Source of the DNA: Harmonia axyridis
Lineage: Eukaryota > Arthropoda > Insecta > Coleoptera > Coccinellidae
Direction of reading: 5' to 3'
Length of the DNA stretch: 64,000 bases
Assembly (NCBI RefSeq): GCF_914767665.1
Contig: NC_059504.1
Span: 24,096,001-24,160,000, forward strand
Positions within the stretch are counted from its first letter, which is position 1. Each line of letters opens with the position of its first letter. The notes under the pieces were generated by a model. It was not told the origin of the DNA and ran no database searches. It worked only from the letters and a program-made list of their open reading frames with translations. Shown here one piece after another: positions 49,950-62,548 of this stretch. Both the position numbers and the translations under genes were made by a program.

Positions 49950-52879
49950 TGCGATAGGTTTTATAAAGTCGCAATTCCTTACGTCGCTCACTATTATCGA
50001 CCCTGGGTAGCTTTTAAACAGTTGGAGAAGGGTTCGATTCAATCTAAGGTAAGAGCGATTGACCAGTTGGGATTTATTTCGCTAAATGGCAGTAAATGTC
50101 TATGAGATAAATAAAAGACACCCTGACGAAACACACTATATTTAACAATATCCGTTCCCTCATGTACAACACCAAATGATATACAATACTATCCTATATA
50201 TATACAATAATGCAAAAGGCTACTAAACACCAAAAGCAAATATTCACAATGCAACACGGTACGGAACGAGAAATAAGCGAGGTGAGCAGGTGGCGTATAT
50301 CAAGCAGCAGAAATGAGTAAGCAGTGAGCAGGCAAATTGAGCGATGATAAAAACGGTTAAGTGCGGACAAGCGTGGAAAGCATGCAGATTGGCGTGTGAA
50401 ATGCAGTCTAATAAGTCAGATGTGACTACCTATCCTGTGTTCCATACGGTCTGGTTCGATACCTCTTTATTAGAACAAGCAAGTCTGAACAATATCTTCG
50501 AATCAGGTCTGGTATCGGCGCATCCACCAAAAATCGATATTAAGTCAGACTGGGCATGGTGACTCACCGAAATGACCACGGTGATCAGTGAATCAGAAAT
50601 ACGCGACCCCTCTCCACAAGATAAGGAATTCCGTCTTGTGGTCCCAAATAAGAGTTGCTCGCAATAAGGGACCCGACACACGGATTCCACTTGAGAAAGT
50701 TGGGTCTTAGAAACAGATTTCAATCAGAGTACTCGTCGGCGCATCAACCAAAATAAATCTCAAGTCAGGCTGGGCAGGGTGTCTCACCGAAATGACCACG
50801 GTGATCCGTGAATCGGAAATAAGCGGCCCCTCTCCACAAGATAAGGAATTCTGTCTGGTGGTCCCAAATAAGAGTTGCTCGAAATAAGGTACCCGACACA
50901 CAGATTCCACTTGAGAAAGTCGGGTCTCAGAAACAGATTTCAGTCAGGGTATTTGTCGGCGCATCCACCAAAATAAATCTCAAGTCAGACTGGGCAGGGT
51001 GCCTCACCGAAATGACCACGTTGATCCGTGAATCGGAAATAAGCGGTCCCTCTCCACAAGATAAGGAATTCTGTCTGGTGGTCCCAAATAAGAGTTGCTC
51101 GCAATAAGGGACCCGACACACAGATTCCACTTGAGAAAGAAAGATTTAAGAGATGAATTTCGTTCGGGGTATACTTTGGCGCATCCACCAATTTTATACT
51201 GGAGTCAGACCGGATAAGGTAATTCGCCGAAAAGGCTGCTGTGATCCGGAGATCGGAATTTAGCGACCCCTCTCCCCAAGATAAGGAGTTTTGCCTGGTA
51301 GTTCCAAATAAGAGTTGCTCGCAATGAGGAACCGGACAGACAAACTCCACTTGAGAAAGAAAGATCTAAAAAATAAATTTCGTTCAGGGTATACTTTGGC
51401 GCATCCACCAATTCTAGACTCGAGTCAGACCGGACAGGGTAATTAGCCCAAAACACCGCGGTGATCTGGAGATCGGAAATTAGCGACAACTCTCTTCAAG
51501 ATAAGGAGTTTTGCCTGGTAGTTCCAAATAAGAGTTGCTCGCAATAAGGAACCGGACAGACAAACTCCTCTTGAGAAAGAAAGATCTAAGAAATAAATTT
51601 CGCTCAGGATTTACTCCGGCGCATCCACCAATTCACGACTCGAGTCGGACCGGACAGGGTAATTAGCCCAAAAGACCACGGTGATCCAGATATCGGAAAT
51701 TAGCGACCCCTCTCCTCAAGATAAGGAGTTTTGCCTGGTAGTTCCAAATAAGAGTTGCTCGCAATAAGGAACCGAACAGACAAACTCCACTTGAGAAAGA
51801 AAGATCTAAGAAATAAATTTCACTTAAGGTATACCTCGGCGCATCCACCAATTAACGACTCGAGTCGGACCGGACAGGGTAATCAACCTCAAAGACCGTA
51901 GTGTTCCGGAAATCGGAAGTAAACGACCCCTCTCCCCAAGATAAGGAATTTTGCCTGGTAGTTCCAAATAAGAGTTGCTCGCAATAAGGAACCGATCAGA
52001 CAAACTCCACTTGAGAAAGAAAGATCTAAGAAATAAAATAAATTACAAATAAATCACACACGGAAAGTATCGATGGAACATAGGAAAGTCACCGGTAATA
52101 CAGACAGGAATAAAACGGTTCTTACCAATCCTAAGAATTTCCCACCTCACTACACGAACTCAAATTCTTTTCGTGTACGTGCTAAGTGTCAAATTCACGA
52201 ATCTAAAATACGGCACTAAAACGTCCAACGTTCAAAAGAAAAATTGTAAACTAAAAATTAAACTCTAAATTGTTATTCAAGGAAAACCACGAAACGATCC
52301 GCTAAATAACTATAAGAAAATATATAGCTCGAAGACGCCGACAGGAGTAAATCGGAAAATATCTTAATACTTCGAAGACACCGGCGAGACTAATCCTCCT
52401 TTTCCGAAATACTTCACTTGTAATCTCGGTTGGAAGGGGAAAATTTCGAGTCTCGAAATCGGCGGTGTACCTATGAAAAACGAACGACAACATGTAAAAA
52501 AGAACATATTGAAGAGATAACGTCTATCGCGTTGTCGCTCGGAAGTTTTTATACATAGGCTGATATTTTAAATTGCATCGTTATATTTTCATGAAATAAA
52601 TAAATCAGAAATTATTCCAAATGAAAATTTCTGAATTGGGCGAAAAATACCTTCACTGCTCTCAATTAAAATTTTATTTTCACCTACTCATATGACTGGT
52701 AGAATAATGATGGAATTCTAAACCTGGGGCAAATTATACTGGGTGATTCTAATAAAATAATTATTGAATTCTAAACCTGGGTAAATTATACTAGGTGATT
52801 CTAGTAAAATAATTATTGAATTCTTAACCTGGGCTAAATTATACCGGGTGATTCTAGTAACGAATTTCACTTCGTTACA
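49950..52879 (-). repeat. 5' LTR of the kinase element, seven 220-bp repeats
   Basis: 2930 bp. GCGCATC recurs at 50518, 50739, 50959, 51179, 51399, 51619 and 51839. Three units of the ~57-bp repeat lie at 52700-52860. Two extra 220-bp units and one extra 57-bp unit account for the full length difference from the 3' LTR. Otherwise the two LTRs differ by scattered substitutions. Confidence 0.9.
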
Positions 52880-53159
52880 CCCTTTTGATGCAGGCTATAG
52901 CTATAGCTAGAAAATTTTTGTAAAGCTTGAATGTTCGGACTGTTAGGAAATTATTTCATCTTATGAAGATATTCCTATTAATGCTTCAATTAAAGCTAAA
53001 ACTTATTCAAATTGCGGAATGCTAAATACCTCCAGAACATTCAATACTATTTTTCATAATTTTACTTCTTCTGTTCTAAAGAAAATACCATTTTATATTG
53101 ATTCATTCAATATCATAGAAAATATTTGTTTTGGTAAAAAATAAATGTAAACACTTACT
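52880..53159. other. Spacer right of the kinase element
   Basis: No feature recognised apart from a short GCTATAGCTATAGCTAG repeat near 52896. It does not match the left flank of the element. Confidence 0.4.
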
Positions 53160-53185
53160 ACTTCCCACAGTTTTCAATAATTCAC

Positions 53186-53219
53186 GACAATTGTTTCGCC
53201 GTCTAAGCGGCTTCATCAG
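53186..53219 (-). ncRNA. Minimal hammerhead ribozyme of Penelope 3
   Basis: Read on the minus strand: CTGATGA (53219-53213), stem II GCCG with CGGC around a TTAGA-containing loop, GAAAC (53197-53193), AATT loop, GTC (53188-53186). Stem III would be just AC with GT. This matches the short-stem-III hammerheads known from Penelope-like elements. Stem I pairing is weak by eye. Confidence 0.65.
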
Positions 53220-53358
53220 GGTTACATTGCAAAGTGTTGAATTTTGAAATACAATTTCAGCTATATATACACAAAAATGAGAGTGCCTATGGAGCAATAA
53301 AATGTTAATTTATGGATACTTTGATGGGTCAACGGTCTTCTCGTTTCGGGGTACTATA

Positions 53359-55156
53359 TCACTTTATTTGTTGAAATTTGGAATTTCCAAAAATTTTTAA
53401 TTTAAAGATGTTCAAAAGCGGTGACTTATTTACATCTGTTTGGGAATTTAGCAAAATATGTCTCGAATTGTACCTGTTAATCTCTAGTGATTCTAGTAGA
53501 GTCAAAAGGTGACTTTTATTTTCTGTATGGAGTATTTTGTAATTCGAATTGAAATCATGTCCAGTTTCTGATGAATGATCTGCATATGACGAGCAGATGT
53601 TATCACTAGTGTGACTCCTTTGGTGTTCGTGAATCCTTTTCTTGAAGTTTCTTCCAGTTTGTCCAATATATACCATTGGGCAGTCACTACACTTATAAAC
53701 TCCAGATCTCATATCTCTTTCGCTCTTATCTTTATTATTTTTCCTGAATTATTTGAAGTTCTATAGGAAATAGCACAGTTATAATTCTTTCTGAAATATT
53801 CAGCTATATTTTCGGATAAGCCTTCTATATATGTTAACGTTAAAAATTTATTGGTTTTTTCTAATTCGCATGGGTATGATAAACTCATAGCGATCCTTTT
53901 TTGTTTCTTTTCTAACATTTTGTCAATTAACATTGGGTTATACCCATTGTTAACTGCAATTTGTTTGATTAAATTGAATTTTTTGTAGAAATTTTCTTGA
54001 TTCATAGGTACATTCACCAATCTATGAAGCATACTATTGTATGCCGACATTTTTCGGCTATACGGATGTTTAGACGACTGATGTATTGTGATACCTATCA
54101 GTATAGGTCGGTTTGTGATTTATACTGAAATCATGTAGATCATTTCGTCTTGAAATAGTTAAATCAAGAAAATTTATACTTCCTTCTACCTCTTCCTCAG
54201 AAGTGAATTCAATTTTTGGATGTACTTTATTCAAGAAATCAAAAAAACATCGTAACTGACTATTCGTACCTTTAAAACAACAAATAATGTCATCTACATA
54301 CCTATACCAAGACAGGAAATTTTTACTTAACGGATGTTGATGATTTTTTCGTTCTAAATTATCTATACATATTTCAGCTAAAAGGGGGCTAAGAGGGTTT
54401 CCCATTATTAGACCTTCTACCGAAATATAAATATTACCGTTGAACTGAAAATAATTCTGTTCAAGACAAACTCTAAGGCTATTCAAAATATCATCGCTTT
54501 TAATTGTGTTTGTATGGTTTTTTATTGAAAGTTTTTCTATTAATTTTATGCTTTCAATAGGAGGGATACTAGGAAATAAATTTTTTACGTCAAATGAAAT
54601 AAATTTGCAATTTCTAGGTAACTTAATGTGTTTAATTTTATTTATTAATTCTGTACTATTTTTTATTGAGAATGTAGCTTGAAAATTAGTCTCAGTTTGG
54701 ATAATCGGTATTAATTCTTTTGATAATTTTGAACAAGGAGTGGTAATGAATGATACTACTGGTCTAATTGGATGATTTTCTTTATGGAGTTTTATCAATG
54801 AATTTCGGCGTTTGAGGATTCATCAAAATAATTTTATATTTTGTTGTATTCTGAAAAAGACTGACTGATTTATTTATTATGTCTTTAGTTTGTTTTTGAA
54901 AATTTTCTGTAAGGTCTTTTTTAATAATTCTGAATTTATCTGGTTCTAAAAAGGAAATGGTTTTATTGATATATTCTTGTCTGGGGATGGCTATTACAGT
55001 GTTTCCTTTATCTGCACGGGTGTAGATAACATCATTTGTGTTGCTTTTCAACTTTAGTGATTTTACTAAATTATATTTGTTATCAGGTTCATCAAAAAGA
55101 AAGGAAAACAGTGTTCTGTTAAAATAACCAAAATTATAGTGAAACATTTCCAACAA
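53359..55156 (-). pseudogene. Penelope RT/GIY-YIG polyprotein, three frameshifts
   Basis: Fragments in order: 55156-54782 (NDVIYTRADKGNTVIAIPRQ, MNPQTPKF), 54798-54070 (IKLHKENHPIRPVVSFITTP, KFISFDVKNLFPSIPP, GLIMGNPLSPLLAEICIDNL, catalytic YVDD in WYRYVDDIICCF near 54300), 54050-53709 (connector) and 53712-53359 (GIY-YIG: GVYKCSDCPMVYIGQTGRNF, IHEHQRS, LLESLEINRYN). Single-base shifts separate them near 54790, 54060 and 53725. All RT and endonuclease signature residues survive, so decay is moderate. Confidence 0.85.
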
Positions 55157-55160
55157 AAAT

Positions 55161-55566
55161 AGTTAAATTTATTCTACTTTTTTATATAACGTGTAAAAAC
55201 AAAATTTTGTGTGGCAAAAAGGTTAAAAAGGTTATACATATCAACTCTGACCAAATCATCAAGATGGCGACAGATAAATATAATAAACGAATAAGGCATC
55301 TCTGAGTTATTTGCGGTCCTTTTTTTTAAAAAAGTACACAATAGCCTTTTTAAAGTCTGCATTTTTTCTCTAGGATGCGCCATCTTTTAGAGAAAATTGT
55401 AATACCCTGTATCTTGGAAACAAATTATTTCTGGACAAATGCCTACAAAATGTTTTTGACTACAGATAACTCAGATGTTAATACCCTGAATATAATAATA
55501 ATAATAGAGTTTATTTCGGTAAATAAACAAAATACATCACTGAGGTATAAAACATTATTACCTGTA
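55161..55566. other. Spacer, no feature recognised
   Basis: AT-rich, with a few short frames. It links Penelope 3 to the third LTR; no target duplication of either is seen. Confidence 0.4.
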
Positions 55567-57577
55567 TGTAACGAAGTGAAATTCGTTACTAGAATCACCC
55601 GGTATAATTTGCCCCAGGTTTAGAATTCAATAATTATTGTACTAGAATCACCCAGTATAATTTACCCCACGTTTAGAATTCAATCATTATTTTACTTGAA
55701 TCACCAAGTATAATTTGCCCCAGGTTTAGAATGCCATTATTATTCTACCAGTCATATAAGTAGGTGAAAATAAAATTTTAATCGAAAGCAGTGAAGGTAT
55801 TTTTCGTCCAGTTCAGGAAAATTCATTTGAAATAATTTCTGATTCATTTCATGAAAATATAACGATGCAATTTAAAATATCAGCCCATGTATAAAAACAT
55901 CCGAGCGACACCGCGATAGACGTTATCTCTTCAATATGTTCTTTTTTACATGTTGTCGTTTGTTTTTCATAGACACACCGCCGATTTTGAGACTCGAAAT
56001 TTTCCCCTTCAAACCGACATTACAAGTGAGGTATTTCGGAAAAGAAGAATTATTCTTGGCGGTGTCTTCGAGGTATAAAGATATTTTACTAGTTACTCCT
56101 GTCGGTGTATTCGAGCTAGATATTTTCTAATAAATATTGAGCGGATTAAGATTGTTTTTCTGAAGTATTTAGAGTTGAATTTTTAGTTTACAATTTTCTT
56201 TCCGAACGTCGGACGTTTTAGTGCAGTAATTCATAGTTGTGAATTTGACACTTAGCTCGTGCCCGAAAAGAATTTGAGTTCGTGTGGTGAAGTGAGAAGT
56301 TCTTAGGATTGGTAAGACCCGTTTTATTCCTGTCCGTATTACCGGTGATTTTCCTGTGCTCCATCGCTTCTTTCCGAGTGTATTTATTTGTAATTTATTT
56401 TATTTCTTTGATCTTTCTTTCTCAAGTGGAGTTTGTCTGTCAGGTTCCTTATTGCGAGCAACTCTAATTTGGAACTACCAGGCTCCTTATCTTGGGGAGA
56501 GGGGTCGCTAATTTCCGATCTCCGGATCACCGCGGCCTTTTCGGCGAATTACCCTGTCTGGTCTGACTCGAGTCGTGAATTAGTGGATGTGCCGATGTAT
56601 ACCCTGAGTGAAATTTATTTCTTTGATCTTTCTTTCTCAAGTGGAGTTTGTCTGTCAGGTTCCTTATTGCGAGCAACTTTTATTTGGAACTACCAGGCAA
56701 AACTCCTTATCTTGGGGAGAGGGGTCGCTTATTTCTGATCTCCAGATCACTGCGGTCTTTTAGGTTAATTACCCTGCCCGGTCTGACTCGAGTCGTGAAT
56801 TGGTGGATGCGCCGACGTATACCCTGAGGGGAATTTATTTCTTTGATCTCTCTTTCTCAAGTGGAGTCGGTCTGTCGGGTCCCTTATAGCGAGCAACTCT
56901 CACTTGGGACCACCAGGCAGAACTCCTTATCATGTTGAGAGGGGTCGTTTATTTCTGATCTCCGGATCACAGTCGCATTATCGGCGAGTATTTTGCCCTA
57001 GTTCCCTTGATATCAATTTTGGTGGATGCGCCAATACAAGACCTGATTCGAATATATTGTTCAGGCCTGTTTTCTCGAATGAAGAGGTATCAAACCAGAC
57101 CGTACGGAATACAGAATAGGTTGTCACATCTGAATTATTAGACTACATTACACACGTATGCTTTCCACGGCTGTCCGCACTTAACCGTTTTTATCATTGC
57201 TCATTTGGCCTGGTCACTGCTTACTCATTTCTGCTGCTTGATATACGCCACCTGCTCACCTCGCTCAGTTCTCGTTCCGTACCGTGTTGCATTGTAAATA
57301 TTTGCTTTTGGTGTTTAGTAGCCTTTTGCATTATTGTATATATAGGATAGTGTTGTATATAATTTGTTGTTGTACATAAGGGAACGAATAGAGTTAAATA
57401 TAATGTGTTTCGTCAGAGTGTCTTTTATTTGTCTCATAGACATTTATTGCCATTTAGTGAAAGAAATCACCAATCGCTCTTACCTTAGATTGAATCCTTC
57501 TCCAACTGTTTAAAAGCTACCCAGGGTCGATAAAAGTGAGCGACCTAAGGAATTGCGACCTTATAAAACCTATCGCA
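55567..57577 (+). repeat. Third LTR of the kinase element family, + orientation, three 220-bp repeats
   Basis: 2011 bp, from TGTAACGAAG to CCTATCGCA, with the same terminal GTAACGAA/TTCGTTAC stem, ~57-bp repeats at 55590-55760 and three 220-bp units (GCGCC-containing motif near 56585, 56805 and 57025). It is clearly more diverged than the other two LTRs. It is followed by ATTAGCGCCCGAGG, again like a primer-binding site, but no gag follows. Likely a remnant of a truncated copy rather than a clean solo LTR. Confidence 0.85.
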
Positions 57578-59873
57578 ATTAGCGCCCGAGGTAATAAAGA
57601 AGGGAAAAAGTATACAATCAACAATCCGAAGGAAGTCCCCGTCACAATGTTCGCAATGTTTATGAAACGCCTTGTATATTATTTGCTGATAGTTTATTCC
57701 TCATTTGACTTTTTTGTATCTCTGTTCTTTACCATATTATTACAGAAAATTTTTTACTGGTGGCCATTGACCTGGGGTCCTTCTGCCTAAATTATATTAT
57801 TATTTTTCATTTTTAACTTATTTGTTGTTTTCAATATTTCACTTATTTATTTGTGTATAGTAGCTCGGTATATGAATGGCGATTTAATACCATGCTAATT
57901 TCAAATCCTTATTAAAATAAGAAATATATTAAATGCTATTATAATTTGTGGATATATAAGAAATCAAATTATTAATGTTGATTTAATTATGTTTGAGTTT
58001 GATAAATAAGTCATTTCATTTTTATACTTTTTAAAATCTGTAATGATCTATGTACCGTATGTATCTATCATTTAGACGAAATAAATCAATTATACTTTTT
58101 TGGAATTATTATTTCACCCTGATTAATGGCTCCACTACCGGCTTTCAAAAAACCTTTTTTCTTAGTTGGAAGTCACTTCGTTGACTTCGATTGGAGGCGC
58201 TTCGATCGGGAGTTGCAAATCTATGCAACCGATTCACTTCTCACCCGATGATTTGAGAATGGGAGAGGGCGCACCTATAATTTGGCCCGAGAGAGACTAG
58301 TCAAAACTCAATTTGTACAGTTTTAGATATTTTTAATTTAATTTTGGTTGGTTATTAAAATTTTGTCAATTTTGGAATTGTATTTCAAGACAAAAATCGT
58401 ATATATCATAAAAATAAATCAGATTGCGAAGGATTCGGCACAATGTTGTCATAATTTAGATACCTAATTATATTGAATGACTAAATTGAAGAACAGATAA
58501 ATGTCGGTGATTCATCATTGAATTTGGATAAATATTCCCCATTGCTCCTTAATCTTTATTTTAATGATGACTAGTTTCACTAGTTTCGAAACTAGTCGAC
58601 CTTACAATAAAGATTGTGGGACAAAGGACTCTTTCCCCAATTTCAATATTGAATTATCTTCATCAAGTTGACTCCTTTATTTTCTATAATTATTTGTTAA
58701 TAATTCATTGAAAGTGTAATGAAATTCACGTTTGTTGTAGTAACTTCGAGTGCAATGTTTACAAAAAGAGAAGACCTCATAGATGCAATGAGAAGTTGCG
58801 AAAATTTTCACAGAATTGTTCCATTTTCGATAAACATTTGAAAATCTTTTTTTCTGAATAAGAATATCACTTGAAATTTACCTTTTCGAAATCCGTACAG
58901 AATAGGCAACTTTTCAACTTAAAATGTAGAAAAAAAACCAGTGCTTTTTTCCTATACCACCTTAGATCGAATTAGGTACAAAAAAACACTTCCTCCAGAA
59001 CGTGAATTTTAAACATTTTTTTCAGAATCCCTGTAGAATATTTTGTACTATTTTTCAGTGCATGAATCGAAGCAATAACTCAACGATATTCATGGAAAAA
59101 AACTGATTCGAAAAGTATTTAATTGTACCTTTGACATAAGAGAAAGAATTCAAAGTGAAAAAATTTAACATTTTCATAAAACATAAAATACATATCTCGA
59201 AAACTGAGACTTTAACATCAGGTAGAGCACATTCTGATCTACATTCCGTTTTCTTTTGACGTGGTCTTTTTGGGCTACCCTGTATATACTGTTATATTTC
59301 TTGGAAGGAAGAATATATGAGATTGAGGAATACTATATCCCATAATATGAGCAATAATCAGTTTTGTAATGCAGTAAGCTATGTAGAATATGCTACTTTC
59401 CATAGCACTTGAAGTACAAAGCTTTCATGTAGATAGGATTGAATGTTACTGACCGTGATTATATGAGATTTCTGTGGAAGAATTCAGACGATAATATTAA
59501 GTTATTCAGGCATTGCAGAATCGTTTTTGAGATGATCATTAGCCCTTGCCTCTTTGATGCCGTTATATTGTATCACCTTCAGAGGACATTCCATGATTCA
59601 AGGATGAAAAGGTATAAGTTACTATTCCACAGATGTTATTGAAACACTACAATGTAGCTCTTACGTATAAAGAATGTGTGACAAGTGTAAATAGTGTGGA
59701 TTAACTCTCAAATTTCAGAAGCGAAAAGTTGATATCATGAATGATTTCGAATACGATTTGGGAGGGTGTACCTGATTGTGATATACTTGATGCTAGTAAA
59801 TTGACTAGACGTGCTAATTATATGGAAGACTCTGTGATGAGTTGAGAAAAAGGTTTCGTATTGATTATTTGGA
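57578..59873. other. AT-rich region with a hairpin, no gene recognised
   Basis: Apart from the primer-binding-site-like start and an imperfect hairpin at 58552-58614, I see nothing definable. At 59278-59285 a TACCCTGTA string looks like the end of a mariner-type element, but no matching start was found. Confidence 0.45.
58552..58614. repeat. Imperfect hairpin
   Basis: AATCTTTATT (58552-58561) pairs with AATAAAGATT near 58605-58614, and GACTAGTTTC pairs with GAAACTAGTC closer in. The right side ends with CGAAACTAGTCGACC and AATAAAG, recalling the 3' region of Penelope-like elements. Confidence 0.6.
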
Positions 59874-60780
59874 GATCTTCTTCTTCTTCTTAGTGCAGCG
59901 CTTATCCAAACTGAGGCCCAGTGGCCCATTGTTCATCGTTCTGGAAAGACTCAGATCCTCAGACAGAAATGTCGCGAGCCTGGCAGGAGTGGTCCCTCTC
60001 ACCTTAGGAATAGCAGGTATTGAATTTTCTCAACCCAGTTAAGTTACCACAGTTGAATATAGAGAGCAACTCGTCAATCCCATTCTCTTCAAATGTTTAT
60101 TGAACAGATGGTCAGTCAATGCGCCGATTACCAGACTAAGTTGTTTCCTCTCTAGCAACTGGAGTATTTTGACCCCAGGGCGCGAGGAGGGTCTCTCAAT
60201 GAGAATCCTCGACCACCTTAGCCCATCTTCTGTACTCCATTCCAAGGAAAATTCCTTGTTCAGCCAACTCCTGAATAAGCTTCTGACAGATGTGCGACAG
60301 ATTGATAACGCAGGCTCCAGACCTACAAATGCTGCTCGTTGGCCTTATTCGTTTGATTCTCAACATGCTTGTTCCACAAAAGTTTGCGGTCCAATATCAC
60401 CCCGAGGTAACGAACCTGCTCGGCTAGAGGGAGCCCAACCTCATACAGACTAGGAAGTCTCATGTTTCCAGGCACCCTCTTACTAGTAAAGAGAACCATC
60501 CTTGTCTTACTAGGATTTACCTAGAGCTCATTTTTTCAAGCACCATCGTTCAACCAGTCGCAGAGCATTCTGCATCAGATCTACAATGATACTGACTACC
60601 TTACCTCTGATCACAAGGTTGTCCGCATATGCCACCACAGTATTTGGAGATACTAAAGAGTCATCGTAAGAGTGGGGTTCCTGACAATTGAGAGTTGGTG
60701 AATTCGTTTTAATCGAAAGAGGACAGTACTCCAATTCCCATTCAGCAAAGTTGATGTAACACGCCAAGTATTAGGCAATA
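59874..60780 (-). pseudogene. R1/LOA-like LINE, 3' relic
   Basis: Minus-strand pieces: VVAYADNLVIRGKVVSIIVD (RT catalytic box, YADN instead of YADD), NPSKTRMVLFTSKRVPGNMR, VRYLGVILDRKLLWNKHVE, then after deletions LVIGALTDHLFNKHLKRMGL from the end of ORF2. The 3' end is GCGCTGCACTAAG followed by (AAG)n, seen on + as TTCTTCTTCTTCTTAGTGCA at 59878-59897. RNase H is mostly deleted. The lost second aspartate confirms it is dead. Different from the intact LINE at 16853-22339. Confidence 0.7.
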
Positions 60781-62119
60781 TTCCATCTATGGAAGATTCT
60801 TGCTGTTCTAATTTTCAAGCGAAGTTCTTTTTTACTATATTTCAATCCCAAGAGGAATTTCTTCTTATAATTTTCTAATTTCAAAGGAGATTGTTCTTCG
60901 TAAGGTTCCAATCGCAAAGGGGGTGCGAAAGTCCCAACAAAATTCTCGCCGATAAATCAAATCTCGAATTTCATGAAGTTGGAGAACTCAAAGATTTTCG
61001 AATTAGAATCTTATTTTTTATTATTTCAGTCAATTCTGCGTATAAAAATAGGGGGTGTTACTTAAAGGTTCTCTATACCATAGTATAAGGAATGGATAGT
61101 AAGCCAACCGCCGTTTGACGGCAAGGAACTGGTCACTTGGAGTCGCTACTGTAGTTGGATCCGGTGTTTTACGGGTTGCCTATATCGAACACTATTGACT
61201 ACCCAAAGTGGAGAAGTAACTCGATAATAGATGGCGCTGAATCATGAGCTATAGATGGCGCAGAAATAATACGATAATTCATTCAGTGGCGTGGTTGAAA
61301 AGGGGTCGCATGACTTTGCCAACAATTTTCATGTTATTATTAAGTTACCACTACATTTGAATATTCGAATATTCATTGAATATTTATTCGAATAATTGCG
61401 TTTTGCATTACGATAAAAGTTTGAATGATCACTTAACTCTCTATTCAGGAATAATTAAAACAAATTGATAGATACAATTGAATTAAAATTATTCATATAC
61501 TAGTAGAAAGTGGTTTCATCCGAAGAAATACGAATAGAATTGGGATATTATCAATGAAAAAAATATAAAAATTTAATATAAGATTCAAACATATGAATTT
61601 AGCAATAAAGAGTTCTAAAAATAATAATATAAGATTCCACATTCGAAATGTAATGCCGTCTTTTAAATCGTTGGCAAAGTTTTTTCATTTGAAACCTTGC
61701 TTTTCTGTTCCCTATGCATTGTGATTTTTAGACATTTCTCTATATATCAGTGGTCGAAAATTGTTTTATTCTGAATTGAGAACCGACGAATCTTTCTATT
61801 CTTTCAAACCTGGGGTCTTGAAATGTACACACATCCTCCTCTAACTAAACTGAATCAGAAAAATAAAGTGTTTTGAATCATTCATAGAATTGAGGACGAA
61901 GTGTAATCTTGGATGATTTAATGTTCTCAAAATCCGCTCGATCATTCTTTTTGTATCTGTATACCTGTAATGAGAATGAATTTATTTATGGCATTTAGAT
62001 TGTATTGCTGTGTCTTAGCGTAAGATTACTGCGTCTACAAAAGGATCTATAATTGTATTTTGAACGTTGTCATATAATGAAAATTATTTATGGATTTCCA
62101 AAATGAGGTTTTTGATTGA
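60781..62119. other. AT-rich region, no gene recognised
   Basis: Only short frames. ATAGATGGCGC occurs twice, at about 61228 and 61252. Otherwise unique. Confidence 0.45.
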
Positions 62120-62320
62120 GAATTAGTCTCGAAAATTAGCTCCGCTTTGGATGATCGGTATTTTAATTTTCTCGATAATTTGGAACAATGAGCGATAATG
62201 AATGATACTGCTAGTCTACTTGGATGATTTTTTTATGCAATTTTTTTAATGAAAATTGTTTTGGAGTTTGAGGATGCATTAAATTGAATTTGTATTTTAG
62301 TATATCCTGAAACATACTTA
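62120..62320 (-). pseudogene. Penelope-like relic
   Basis: The + strand reads GAAAATTAG-TCC-CTTTGGATGATCGGTATT and later TAATGAATGATACTGCTAGTCT, then GTTTGAGGATGCAT. This parallels 54675-54860 of Penelope 3 in order and spacing with many differences and indels. It is therefore an old fragment of the RT N-terminal region on the minus strand. Confidence 0.65.
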
Positions 62321-62548
62321 CTATATTTATCTTAAAATGATAAGGAAATGTCAGGCGGCAAATTTTCAAAGTGCCTGTTATGGTTTATTACATCTCTTGT
62401 CCTTAGACACTTCTATCTTTTGAGCGTTTTCTTGTGTACCTCCAATTTATTTTATTACAAGGTCAGAAGGATTATTACGACCTAGGGCCGCCTTCAGGAC
62501 CGGCCAACCGGATCATAAAATACCATTTGGTACCTATTTTGCTCACTC

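Larger units (their letters stand above)
40905..52879 (-). mobile_element. Gypsy-type LTR retrotransposon carrying a protein kinase
   Basis: About 12 kb, minus orientation: 5' LTR 52879-49950, primer-binding site, gag (49881-48452), pol (48536-45244), kinase (45199-44144), CCHC protein (44045-43410), purine tract, 3' LTR 43338-40905. LTR ends are TGTAACGAAG...CCTATCGCA. LTR lengths differ (2930 and 2434) because of internal tandem repeats. gag and pol carry several frameshifts and stops; the last two ORFs are intact. No target duplication exists at the outer ends, and the 3' LTR is followed by primer-binding-site-like sequence, so the locus has probably recombined with a related copy. Confidence 0.85.
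53160..55160 (-). mobile_element. Penelope-like element 3, degenerate
   Basis: Minus-strand RT followed by GIY-YIG endonuclease and, in the 3' region, a hammerhead core. Distinct from Penelope 1 in sequence. The element lies between two head-to-head LTRs of the kinase family. Its ends are not precisely defined. Confidence 0.8.

Noticed and set aside
59278..59290. Right end of a Tc1/mariner-type element (TACCCTGTATA)
   Set aside because: No matching left end was found upstream.
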